Source: Lachnospiraceae bacterium
GTDB taxonomy: Bacteria; Bacillota; Clostridia; Lachnospirales; Lachnospiraceae
NCBI GenBank assembly: GCA_014804445.1
Contig: JAAUZU010000008.1
Span: 92,767-156,766, forward strand
Direction: 5' to 3'
DNA length: 64,000 bases
Below the pieces are notes generated by a model. The model ran no database searches, was not told where the DNA came from, and saw nothing but the letters and a program-made list of their open reading frames with translations. How positions within the stretch are numbered: position 1 is the first letter of the stretch; each line of letters begins with the position of its first letter. Made by a program: the position numbers and the translations under genes. Below are positions 38,839 through 48,338 of this stretch, piece by piece.

Positions 38839-40314
38839 ATGACAACAAATATTTACATTGAGCATGCTTCAGGGGCAGCCTATCCACAGTGGGACGCTAA
38901 AGCATGTTACGGACCGGATGCAATATATCCGGAGTTTTCTTCCGAAAGTGGGGAGATAGTATTATCGCAGGAAAATAAGGTATATGAGATGGTTCGGAAC
39001 ACGATTGCCGGATTGGGAATGGACAGTGAGCATTTTGGAACTTGTGACTGGAATCCATTTCAGGACTTTATCGCGCAGGGAGAAACCGTACTGATTAAAC
39101 CTAATATGGTGTGCCATTATAACGGAGATAAGCGTTATGGAACGGATTGTCTGGTAACGCATCCCGCAATCGTGAGAGCAGTTCTTGATTATGTAGTTTT
39201 GGCGCTGAATGGCAGCGGTCGGATTATTCTGGCAGATGCGCCGGTTCAAAGCTGTGATTTTGAGGTGTTAGTAAAAGAGCTGCATTATGATGGATTGGTG
39301 GATTATTTTCAGAATAATGGCATAAGCGTCGAACTGATGGATTTGCGCCAGTTAGATGAAGTATACCTGCAATCTTTGAGCCACAACGCCTGCTTTACTG
39401 CCAAGAATGAGGATGTGACGGTCAGTATCGGGGAAGACAGCGCTTTCTGCAGTCGAAAGGATATGAAAAAGACGGCGGACAAACTTCGTATTACCAATTA
39501 TCTGCCGGAGCATATGAGGGAATATCATGATGAAGACAAGCATATGTATTCCGTTGCAAAGGCGGTACTGGAGGCGGACGTTATTATCAATCTTCCCAAG
39601 CCTAAAACACACCGTAAGGCAGGGATGACCGCATCTCTTAAAAATATGGTTGGCTGCGTGGCAAAGAAAGAGTGCCTGCCCCATCACACAAAAGGAAGTA
39701 AGGCGGAGCAGGGCGATGAGTATTTAAAAAAATCTGTTTTTAAAAGATGGCGGACAGCGTTGGAGGAAAAGAATGACCGGCTTGTGGCAAAGGGCAGGAA
39801 AAAATCAGGACTGATTGGGCTTGTACAAATTTTCCTGTATAAGGCTTCCAAAGTGAGTCATGCGGATGTATATGCAGAGGGAAGCTGGTATGGAAATGAT
39901 ACGCTGTGGAGAACCATTTGTGATATCTGCAGGGTGGTTATGTATGCAGACAAGACGGGAGCGATGCAGCCAAAGCAACAGAGAAAGATGCTGATATTGG
40001 CAGATATGATTGTATCAGGAGAAGGTGAGGGACCGCTCTGCCCGAGTCCCAAACCTGTAGGTATATTGCTCGGCGGCTGGGAACAGATAGCAGTTGATAA
40101 AGTAATTGCTGCTTTGATGGGATTTGACTCAGAACATTTTCCTTCCATCAAAAACGCGAACTTAGGCAAAGAATACAGGCTTCCGGACAGCACTGCTGAA
40201 ATATCCTCTAATAATCCTGTATTTCATAAGAAAAGCCGGCAGGAGATAAAGAAGAAAGTTGTTCCGTTCCTTCCTACATCGGGCTGGAAAGAATGTCTGG
40301 AGGAATCCATATGA
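38839..40314 (+). CDS. DUF362 domain protein
   Basis: ETVLIKPNMVCHYNGDKRYGTDCLVTHPAIVRAVLDYV, INLPKPKTHRKAGMTASLKNMVGCV, KMLILADMIVSGEGEGPLCPSPKPVG. Confidence 0.8.
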   Translation: MTTNIYIEHASGAAYPQWDAKACYGPDAIYPEFSSESGEIVLSQENKVYEMVRNTIAGLGMDSEHFGTCDWNPFQDFIAQGETVLIKPNMVCHYNGDKRYGTDCLVTHPAIVRAVLDYVVLALNGSGRIILADAPVQSCDFEVLVKELHYDGLVDYFQNNGISVELMDLRQLDEVYLQSLSHNACFTAKNEDVTVSIGEDSAFCSRKDMKKTADKLRITNYLPEHMREYHDEDKHMYSVAKAVLEADVIINLPKPKTHRKAGMTASLKNMVGCVAKKECLPHHTKGSKAEQGDEYLKKSVFKRWRTALEEKNDRLVAKGRKKSGLIGLVQIFLYKASKVSHADVYAEGSWYGNDTLWRTICDICRVVMYADKTGAMQPKQQRKMLILADMIVSGEGEGPLCPSPKPVGILLGGWEQIAVDKVIAALMGFDSEHFPSIKNANLGKEYRLPDSTAEISSNNPVFHKKSRQEIKKKVVPFLPTSGWKECLEESI

Positions 40315-41342
40315 AAAATATGTTGATAATCAAGGATTTAAGGGACTGGTTCTGGGTGACATATCCCGACTGGACAACGAAAATGTCTTTGAATGTGGAG
40401 TATATTACAAAGTATTTTGAGGATTTGGGATATTGTGTTGAACTAACTTCTTACCGTGAATTTGATTATGCGAAAAACTATGCGGGCTATATTGTGCTGT
40501 ATACTTCCGCGGAAGATTATTGTGGCGGTTCTAAGGCATTTATTGAAGATGTGTTGGTGTATTTGAAACAGCAGGGAGCAGTTTTGTTGCCGGAGTTTCG
40601 GTATTTTCGTGCGCACGATAACAAGGTTATGATGGAAATTCTGCGGTCGGGGTTTGAAGATGACAGGTTAAAGACGATTCATTCAAGCGTATGGCCTTCT
40701 TATGAGGCGTTAAAGGCCGCACATTTTACAGAGTACCCGGTGATAATAAAAAAGGCAGGAGGGGCAGGCGGAGAAGGCGTGTTTCTGGCAAAGAATCAAA
40801 AAGAGCTGTACCGTTATGCGAAAAAGGTATCGCGCATGACAAATTTGCTGCAGTTCTATTATTTGTCCTGTGTCAATGTAAAGCAGAAGCTTTTGGGAAA
40901 GAAGCTGGTGCTAATCCATAACAGCAAGTTTATTACACAGAATTATATCGCAGGTTTGTCGGGGGATTATAAGGTTCTGGTGTTTGGAGAACACTATTTT
41001 GTGCTGCATCGCCTAAATCGGACAGGAGATTTCCGCGCCAGTGGGAGCGGACAGTTTACGCAGGATGCAGCCAATGAAATAGAAGCCGTGCTGGAGTTTG
41101 CAGAAAATTGTAAGGCATCCATACATGCGCCATGGCTGTCCCTTGATATTTGTCACGACGGCAGTGCCTGCCATTTGATAGAGTTTCAGTGTATTTCTTT
41201 TGGTTTTAAGGCGATGAGCTTATCGGAGCGCCACTATATGCGTGAGGGAGGTAAGTGGAAGGTAGTGGAAGGGCGTGTTATGCCGGAACAGGAATTTTGC
41301 GACAGTGTCCGCTATTATCTGGAGAAATGCAGGGAGGAATAA
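40311..41342 (+). CDS. ATP-grasp-like protein
   Basis: YPVIIKKAGGAGGEGVFLAKNQKELYRYAKK, FITQNYIAGLSGDYKVLVFG, WLSLDICHDGSACHLIEFQCISFG; start at MKNMLIIKDLRDWFW. Confidence 0.7.
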   Translation: MKNMLIIKDLRDWFWVTYPDWTTKMSLNVEYITKYFEDLGYCVELTSYREFDYAKNYAGYIVLYTSAEDYCGGSKAFIEDVLVYLKQQGAVLLPEFRYFRAHDNKVMMEILRSGFEDDRLKTIHSSVWPSYEALKAAHFTEYPVIIKKAGGAGGEGVFLAKNQKELYRYAKKVSRMTNLLQFYYLSCVNVKQKLLGKKLVLIHNSKFITQNYIAGLSGDYKVLVFGEHYFVLHRLNRTGDFRASGSGQFTQDAANEIEAVLEFAENCKASIHAPWLSLDICHDGSACHLIEFQCISFGFKAMSLSERHYMREGGKWKVVEGRVMPEQEFCDSVRYYLEKCREE

Positions 41343-41344
41343 GC

Positions 41345-43225
41345 ATGTGCGGCATATGCGGTTTTATCAGTAAAAGCACGATCACGACAGAGCAGTTAAG
41401 GGCAATGAATGAAACCATGTATCATCGGGGGCCGGACGACAGCGGAGAGGAAATATATCCGGCAAAGGACGCATATACGGTGGGGTTTGCCCAGCGCAGG
41501 CTGTCCATTTTGGACTTGTCGGAATCAGGTCATCAGCCCATGCATTCGAGGGATAAAAGGCTGTCAGTGGTATACAATGGGGAAATTTATAATTTTCAGG
41601 AAATAAAAGAGGAGCTAAAGGACTATCCGTTTTGCTCTTCCTGTGACACGGAAGTGATTCTTGCTGCCTATTTAAAGTGGGGAATTGCCTGTGTGGACAA
41701 GTTTAACGGTATGTTTGCCATTGCATTATATGACAGGGAGACGGAGGAGGTATACCTTGTCAGGGACAGAATCGGCAAAAAACCTTTGTATTACTGGTAT
41801 TGTGAGGGAAATATGGCGTTTGCCTCCGAACTGAAGCCCCTGTTTCAGTATCCGGATTTCAACAAGAAAATACGTACCGATGTGATTTCACGCTATTTAC
41901 TTTTACAGTATATCAATGCGCCGGATACCATCTTTGAAAATGTATATAAGTTAGAACCGGGGGCAGTTTTGCGGTTTAAAGGCGGGCAGGTAACGACATG
42001 GAAATATTGGGACGTCCAAAAGGTTTATCAGGAGAATAAGTCAAATCCGGTAACGGATTATACGCAGGCAAAGGAGGAATTGAAGGAACTGCTGAATCGT
42101 TCAGTCAGACTCCGCATGATTTCTGATGTACCTTTGGGAACCTTTTTGAGCGGAGGGTATGATTCTTCGCTGGTGACGGCGATTGCGCAAGAACATTCGA
42201 AGGAGCCTGTGAAAACCTTTTCTATAGGCTTTCAGGAAGAAAAATATAACGAAGCAGAATATGCCGCGCAGGTTGCAAAGTATTTGGGAACCAGTCATAC
42301 AGAGCTTTATATCGATGAAAAAGAAATGTTTGAAATGGTGGACAGTATTCCGAAGTACTATGACGAGCCTTTTGCAGACAGTTCTCAGATTCCTTCCATG
42401 CTGGTGGCAGGTCTGGCAAAGAAAGATGTCACTGTGGTTTTGTCAGGTGATGGCGGCGATGAGTTTTTTTGCGGCTATAATGTCTATGACAGAGTGGGGC
42501 AGGCGCAGAAACTGGATGGATTGGGAGAAATGCTCTATCGTTTTTGCAATCTTCCGGGTATCCATAAAACAGGAATTATGAATAAGCTTCCCTTTAAGAT
42601 AAGGGTGATTGCAAAAAACAGGGATAAAAATACAAAAACGCAAATTACTTCGGATAACTATCTGCGGGTAGTACGAAAAATGGTAAAGGAAGAAGGCATT
42701 CCGCTTCATTATCCGATAGAGAGCCGGTATCACGAAAAAAACTGGCAGGAGCGCAGAATGCTGCTGGATATGGATACCTATCTGCCGGGTGATATCCTGT
42801 GTAAAGTGGACAGAGCTTCCATGAAGTATTCTTTGGAGAGCCGCTGCCCTATTCTTGACAGGGATGTGATGGAATATTCATACAGGCTCCCTCATTCCTT
42901 TAAGTACGGAAATCATGTTAAGAAAAGGATTTTGAAAGATATTGCGTATGATTATATTCCGAAAGAATTGTTGGAACGTCCGAAAAAAGGCTTTAGCGTC
43001 CCCATTGATAAATGGCTCAGGGGACCGTTAAAGGAGCAGCTGCTTACCATGACAGAGCATAATTTTGTAAAATCGCAGGGTATTTTCGATGCGGATTTTA
43101 TTTCCGGTATGGTGCAGACATACATGGAACATGAAGATGGGGGACCTGCTACAGGAGCAAATTATTCTAAACTTATGTGGTCCTATTTTGTGTTTCAGCA
43201 ATGGTATGATTTCTACATGAAATAA
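41345..43225 (+). CDS. asnB: Asparagine synthase B-type glutamine amidotransferase (copy 1)
   Basis: MCGICGFIS (Cys nucleophile), MYHRGPDDSG, SGGYDSSLVTAIA (PP-loop), CKVDRASMKYSLESRCPILDRDVMEYSYRLP. Confidence 0.93.
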   Translation: MCGICGFISKSTITTEQLRAMNETMYHRGPDDSGEEIYPAKDAYTVGFAQRRLSILDLSESGHQPMHSRDKRLSVVYNGEIYNFQEIKEELKDYPFCSSCDTEVILAAYLKWGIACVDKFNGMFAIALYDRETEEVYLVRDRIGKKPLYYWYCEGNMAFASELKPLFQYPDFNKKIRTDVISRYLLLQYINAPDTIFENVYKLEPGAVLRFKGGQVTTWKYWDVQKVYQENKSNPVTDYTQAKEELKELLNRSVRLRMISDVPLGTFLSGGYDSSLVTAIAQEHSKEPVKTFSIGFQEEKYNEAEYAAQVAKYLGTSHTELYIDEKEMFEMVDSIPKYYDEPFADSSQIPSMLVAGLAKKDVTVVLSGDGGDEFFCGYNVYDRVGQAQKLDGLGEMLYRFCNLPGIHKTGIMNKLPFKIRVIAKNRDKNTKTQITSDNYLRVVRKMVKEEGIPLHYPIESRYHEKNWQERRMLLDMDTYLPGDILCKVDRASMKYSLESRCPILDRDVMEYSYRLPHSFKYGNHVKKRILKDIAYDYIPKELLERPKKGFSVPIDKWLRGPLKEQLLTMTEHNFVKSQGIFDADFISGMVQTYMEHEDGGPATGANYSKLMWSYFVFQQWYDFYMK

Positions 43226-43246
43226 AGCGGTATAAGGAGTGGGATT

Positions 43247-44191
43247 ATGGGTGTGCATCCGTTAAAAAAATTTATATATCATCACGGGATAACAGCAAAA
43301 ACATATAATATCATTCGGAACTACAGAAGAAATAAATTTAATAAACTGAGCGATGCAGACTTTGCCAGACAATATTACAGGAAGAATACGGGAAGGGAGC
43401 TGAACCTGGAGAATCCTGTCAATTTTGATGAAAAGCTATGGTATCTGAAACTGCATGTAAGAGACCCGCTGCTGACGATTTGTACGGATAAGTATCGGGT
43501 AAGGGAATATGTGAAACAATGCGGCTTGGAACATATTCTGAATGAATTATACGGAGTTTATGATTCTTTTGAGGAGATTCCCTTTGACAAACTGCCAAAA
43601 CGGTTTATCATAAAATGTAATCACACGTCGGGCATGAATGCCATTTTTGACCGGGAACGTCCATTTGATTCTGTCTATTATAAACACGAATTTGGATATT
43701 GGATGAAGCGGAATTGTTTTTGGGACAGCAGGGAGTGGAATTATAAAGATATCGTGCCCAAGATTATTTGCGAAAGAATACTGGAACAGCCGGGGAAAAG
43801 CTGTCTGGACGATTACAAGTTTATGTGTTTTGACGGTAAAGTCCGTCTGGTGTTCGGGGAGACGGGGATTTGCATGGCGGATGGCAGCCATAATCCCGAT
43901 TCTGTCAGAAATGTGTATGACAGGGATTATCATCTGTTAAAGGGAGTTCGGTTTACAAGGAATAATTTTCCGGAAGAAATGTTGCCAAAGCCCAAGAATT
44001 ATGAAAAAATGGTAGAGTATGCAGAAATTCTGGCAAAACCCTTTCGACATGTCAGAGTGGATTTGTACAACATAGATGGGGAAATTTATTTTGGAGAAAT
44101 GACTTTTTATCATCAGGGCTGTTGCAGCAAGGTATATCCGGAAGAGATGTATAACGAAGCCGGGAGCTGGATTGATATCAGTAATCTTTAA
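43247..44191 (+). CDS. TupA-like ATP-grasp protein
   Basis: NPVNFDEKLWYLKLHVRDPLLTICTDKYRVREYV, FIIKCNHTSGMNAIFDRE, CFDGKVRLVF, VRVDLYNIDGEIYFGEMTFYHQGC. Confidence 0.9.
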   Translation: MGVHPLKKFIYHHGITAKTYNIIRNYRRNKFNKLSDADFARQYYRKNTGRELNLENPVNFDEKLWYLKLHVRDPLLTICTDKYRVREYVKQCGLEHILNELYGVYDSFEEIPFDKLPKRFIIKCNHTSGMNAIFDRERPFDSVYYKHEFGYWMKRNCFWDSREWNYKDIVPKIICERILEQPGKSCLDDYKFMCFDGKVRLVFGETGICMADGSHNPDSVRNVYDRDYHLLKGVRFTRNNFPEEMLPKPKNYEKMVEYAEILAKPFRHVRVDLYNIDGEIYFGEMTFYHQGCCSKVYPEEMYNEAGSWIDISNL

Positions 44192-44220
44192 AATGGAATA
44201 ATCCAAAGGAAAAGACAGAT

Positions 44221-45378
44221 ATGGACAAAGTGCAGATGAACACAAAACAACCGCATAATTCCTCAAAGGAAAGAATGGCAAATCTCGAGCTTTTACGGAT
44301 TGTGGCTATGCTTCTGATTGTTGTGCTGCATTTTTTAGGGAAAGGCGGCTGGCTGACAGAGTTGACGGAGCCGTCACTGCCATACACGGGATACGTGGCA
44401 TGGGGCATGGAGGCGCTGGCGATTGGCTCTCTGAATGTCTATATGCTGCTGAGCGGTTATTTTCTGATTGAGGGCTCTTTTAGGGTAAAACGTCTCCTGC
44501 AGCTTTTTTTGCAGGTTTTGTTTTACAGCATCACCATAGGCTTGACTGCCGCCGCTTTTGGATATCTGCCTGAGGAGGGCTTTTCCATTTACTATCTGGC
44601 GACGCTTTGTCTGCCGATTTCCACAAACCATTACTGGTTTATGACGGCGTATTTCTTTATGTATCTGTTTATGCCCCTGCTGGCACAGGGGGTAAAGAAG
44701 CTGACGAAAAAGCAGTTTCAGATCGTGTTGTCGCTGCTGATTTTCGTGGTGTGTATTGTAAAATCGGTTGTGCCGATTCCGCTTTCTACGGATATGCAGG
44801 GATACGACTGTATTTGGTATATGTGCGTGTTTTTAGTGGCTGCGTACATCAGGCTGTATGGCGTGCCGTTTTTTCAAAACGTATGGCGTTCGCTCTTGGT
44901 TTATCTGGCGTCGGCGGCGGGGATTTTGGCGCTTACACTGGCTCTGCGGTTTTTGTATCTGCGGACGGGAAAGCTGAGTAATATGCTGACAGTCAGTTAC
45001 AATTATAACCATATTCTGACGCTGCTCGCGTCGGCTGCGTTTTTCTGTTTGTTCTGCCATATCAAAATAAAGGATGGGGCGTTTAGCCGCTTTGTCTGCC
45101 GGATTGCGCCATATACGCTGGGCGTTTATCTTTGGCATGAGCATATTGCAATCCGTTATGAATGGCAGGAATGGCTCTATGCGGTGCTGGGAAAACCGAA
45201 TGGCAGCATTATGCTGGTGTTGTATACCATGCTTGCCGTTGTGCTGGTATTTATCATCGGTATCCTGCTTGATATGCTGAGAAGTCTTTTGTTTTGGGTT
45301 CTGCATCTGCTGCTCTCCCATATAGGCGCGTATCAAAGCCTGCAGAAATGGCTGGACGGGCTTGTGATTAAAATATGA
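44221..45378 (+). CDS. Acyltransferase family 3 membrane protein
   Basis: ERMANLELLRIVAMLLIVVLHFLGKGGWL, polytopic, YTLGVYLWHEHIAIR. Confidence 0.85.
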   Translation: MDKVQMNTKQPHNSSKERMANLELLRIVAMLLIVVLHFLGKGGWLTELTEPSLPYTGYVAWGMEALAIGSLNVYMLLSGYFLIEGSFRVKRLLQLFLQVLFYSITIGLTAAAFGYLPEEGFSIYYLATLCLPISTNHYWFMTAYFFMYLFMPLLAQGVKKLTKKQFQIVLSLLIFVVCIVKSVVPIPLSTDMQGYDCIWYMCVFLVAAYIRLYGVPFFQNVWRSLLVYLASAAGILALTLALRFLYLRTGKLSNMLTVSYNYNHILTLLASAAFFCLFCHIKIKDGAFSRFVCRIAPYTLGVYLWHEHIAIRYEWQEWLYAVLGKPNGSIMLVLYTMLAVVLVFIIGILLDMLRSLLFWVLHLLLSHIGAYQSLQKWLDGLVIKI

Positions 45379-47177
45379 GGCAAAATATGAACAAGTGGAA
45401 GGAATCCCGATTTTATCGGATATGCTGCAATTACATATTTCCGTTGATACTGCTCCTGTATCCGCTCCGCCACATTTACTGGGGGCTGGACTTGTGGGAT
45501 ACGGGCTATAATTATGCCAATTTCAGGTACATGGGACTGGAACACATGGATTCCATGTGGCTTTTTTCCACATATCTTGCCAATGTGGTGGGACATTTTT
45601 TCACGCTGCTTCCCGGCGGGCATACCCTTCTTTTTATGAATTTGTACACGGGACTGTTTACGAGTCTGCTGGCGCTCACGTCATACCTGTTTCTGACAAG
45701 GCGGGTGAAGATGCCGGCAGGCGTGGTGTTTGTGGGAGAGTTTGCGGCGGTCAGCCTGTGCTTCTGCCCAACAGCGCTTCTGTACAATTATCTGACCTAT
45801 GTGCTGTTTCTCGCGGGCGTGCTGTTTTTGTATGAAGGCCTTTTACAGGAAAAGAACCGTTATCTGGTGCTTGCCGGTGTGATGCTGGGAACCAACATAT
45901 TTGTCCGCTTTTCCAATCTGCCCGAAGCCGCCATGATAGTGGGAGTGTGGGCATATGCCGTGATTTGCCGCAAAAAGTGGAAAAAGGTTTTGCAGGAGAC
46001 CGCTTTTTGTATGCTGGGCTATATCGGCGCTGTTTTTTTCTGGCTGGGTTTTCTGTCCCTGCGTTATGGTCTGTCAAGCTATGTGGAGGGGATTAAGAGG
46101 CTGTTTGCCATGACGGAAACCGCCACGGATTACAAGGCTTCCTCCATGCTGTACAGAATGTTTTCCGAATATATTGAGAATCTGTACTGGGTGAACCGGA
46201 TTCTGTTTTTTGCAATTCCGGGCATTATCGTCTGCATGGTGCTTCCAAAGTCCTTCAAATGGGTAAAAAAGATTGCCTGCGCGGTATTTGCAGCGGCAGC
46301 GGCGGTATGGCTGTACACCCGAAAGGATGCGCAGGGCATCAGCCTTTTCTGCGACCTGCGGTTTGACGAATACAGTTCCATGCAAAAACCGGCAACCTTG
46401 TTTTTGATGCTGACCCTTGTTGTGTGTCTGGTGCGGGTTTTCGGGAGAAAGACGGAAAAGAAGGAGAAGCTGCTGGCAGGTCTGATTTTTTTGTCGGTAC
46501 TTCTTACCTCCATTGGCAGCAACAACGGACTTTTTACCAGTTTTAACAATCTCTTTCTGGCAGCACCCTATGTCCTGTGGAATCTCTACAGACTGTGCAG
46601 GTATCAAGCGGAGTGGAAAATTCCTCTGGTCTTGCCGTTAAAAACGCTTGCCATGATGTTCACTACTATTTTCCTCTTCCAAAGTCTTGGTTTTGGCACG
46701 CGGTTTGTCTTTGCAGAGGCGACAGGCATAAAAAGCACGGCTGCTAAAGTGGAAAATAACGCCGTATTAAAAGGAATCCGCATGAGCGAAGAAAGAGCCC
46801 GGTGGCTTCAGGAAATCAGCGCTTACATTGCGGATAACCAACTGATGGGAAGAGAGGTTATCCTGTATGGTTATATTCCCTCCCTCAGCTTTTATCTGGA
46901 GCTTCCCTCCGCTTTCAATCCCTGGAGCGACTTGGCATCCTACAGTACAGAAGCGATGGCGGCGGCGATGGAGAAAATGGAGGCGGAACTGGCAGGAGAC
47001 AAAGAACTGCCAATTGTCATTCTGAGCAAAGACTGTGTAGCGGATACCGATACATTGTCGGCTCCGACCGCAGGCGACCCAAAACTAGCCATGATAGTGC
47101 AGTTTATAGAGGACTATCATTACAAAATAACCTTTTCCAACGAGAAGTTTGTGTTATATGAGGCGGCAGGGGAATAA
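45375..47177 (+). CDS. Polytopic membrane protein, unknown (GT-C-like candidate)
   Basis: ATGA overlap; YWGLDLWDTGYNYANFRY early acidic loop, many TMs, soluble C-terminus. Confidence 0.6.
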   Translation: MRQNMNKWKESRFYRICCNYIFPLILLLYPLRHIYWGLDLWDTGYNYANFRYMGLEHMDSMWLFSTYLANVVGHFFTLLPGGHTLLFMNLYTGLFTSLLALTSYLFLTRRVKMPAGVVFVGEFAAVSLCFCPTALLYNYLTYVLFLAGVLFLYEGLLQEKNRYLVLAGVMLGTNIFVRFSNLPEAAMIVGVWAYAVICRKKWKKVLQETAFCMLGYIGAVFFWLGFLSLRYGLSSYVEGIKRLFAMTETATDYKASSMLYRMFSEYIENLYWVNRILFFAIPGIIVCMVLPKSFKWVKKIACAVFAAAAAVWLYTRKDAQGISLFCDLRFDEYSSMQKPATLFLMLTLVVCLVRVFGRKTEKKEKLLAGLIFLSVLLTSIGSNNGLFTSFNNLFLAAPYVLWNLYRLCRYQAEWKIPLVLPLKTLAMMFTTIFLFQSLGFGTRFVFAEATGIKSTAAKVENNAVLKGIRMSEERARWLQEISAYIADNQLMGREVILYGYIPSLSFYLELPSAFNPWSDLASYSTEAMAAAMEKMEAELAGDKELPIVILSKDCVADTDTLSAPTAGDPKLAMIVQFIEDYHYKITFSNEKFVLYEAAGE

Positions 47178-47219
47178 GGAATTTGGTCGTAATATGATAG
47201 ATATCGGAGATTTGTCAAA

Positions 47220-48338
47220 ATGAATCAGCGTAAGAAGAAAATTGTAATATTTTGCAGCTCGCTGGCACGGGGCGGAACAGAGCGGGTTGCGGTAAATTTG
47301 GCGGAATTCATGAAAAACAGAGGTATTTCTGTTACGATAGTGACGCAGTATCGCGCCAAAAATGAGTATGCACTTCCGGATGGGGTGTCCAGAGTGTTCA
47401 GTGAGATTACGGACGATGAGGCCGCCGGAAACCGGATTGGGAATTTTTTTGCAAGGTGCAGAAAGTTACGCAGAATCTGGAAGGAACAGAAGCCGGACTG
47501 TATTCTTTCTTTTATAGGGAAAAATAATGTGATGGCGGTGCTGACCGCGCTTTTTACAAAAATTCCGGTGGTGGTTTCGGTGCGCAGCGAACCCAAGTAT
47601 GAGAATGCTACACATACCATGCGTTTCCTGGCAAAAACGTTGTTTGTGGGGGCGGCAGGTATCGTGGTGCAGACAAAGGAAGCAAAGAAATTTTTCCCGG
47701 TTTATCTGCGCAGCAGAACTGTGGTGTTAAAAAACCCGTTGAATCCGGATTTTGTCAGACCACGTTTTACGGGGGAAAGGGATGGGAATATTGTAGCTGT
47801 AGGAAGAGTGGACAGCAATAAAAACCATGAGATGATTATACGAGCTTTCTCGCGGCTGACGAAAGAATTCCCGCAGTCTGCGCTTACTATTTACGGAGAA
47901 GGCGAATGTAGAAAAGGCTTGCAGGAACTGGCGGACAGACTGGGCATTTCGGACAGAGTGAGTCTCCCGGGAGCGGTAACGGATGTCCCGGAAAAAATTT
48001 ATAAAAGCAGTGTTTTTGTGCTTTCTTCCAATATTGAGGGTATGCCGAATGCGCTGTTGGAAGCAATGTGTCTCGGCCTTCCGGTTATATCTACAGACTG
48101 CCCCTGTGGTGGACCGGGAGAACTGATTGAGGATGGTGTGAATGGCTTTTTGATACCTGTAGGTGATGAAAAGGCGCTGGAGGACAGGCTGCGGCTGCTC
48201 TTGAAAGATAGAGACAGGGCGGAGCGTATGGGAGAACAGGCAGTTCTTCTTCAAAAAGAATATGAGCCGGATAAGGTAAATGCAGAGTGGCTGGCTTATC
48301 TGGTTTCCAAAATGGGAGGAAAGGCATGTGCGGAATAG
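47220..48338 (+). CDS. GT4 family glycosyltransferase
   Basis: CSSLARGGTERVAVNLAEFM, SSNIEGMPNALLEAMCLGLPVISTDCPCGGPGELI; paralog of 37681..38787. Confidence 0.93.
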   Translation: MNQRKKKIVIFCSSLARGGTERVAVNLAEFMKNRGISVTIVTQYRAKNEYALPDGVSRVFSEITDDEAAGNRIGNFFARCRKLRRIWKEQKPDCILSFIGKNNVMAVLTALFTKIPVVVSVRSEPKYENATHTMRFLAKTLFVGAAGIVVQTKEAKKFFPVYLRSRTVVLKNPLNPDFVRPRFTGERDGNIVAVGRVDSNKNHEMIIRAFSRLTKEFPQSALTIYGEGECRKGLQELADRLGISDRVSLPGAVTDVPEKIYKSSVFVLSSNIEGMPNALLEAMCLGLPVISTDCPCGGPGELIEDGVNGFLIPVGDEKALEDRLRLLLKDRDRAERMGEQAVLLQKEYEPDKVNAEWLAYLVSKMGGKACAE

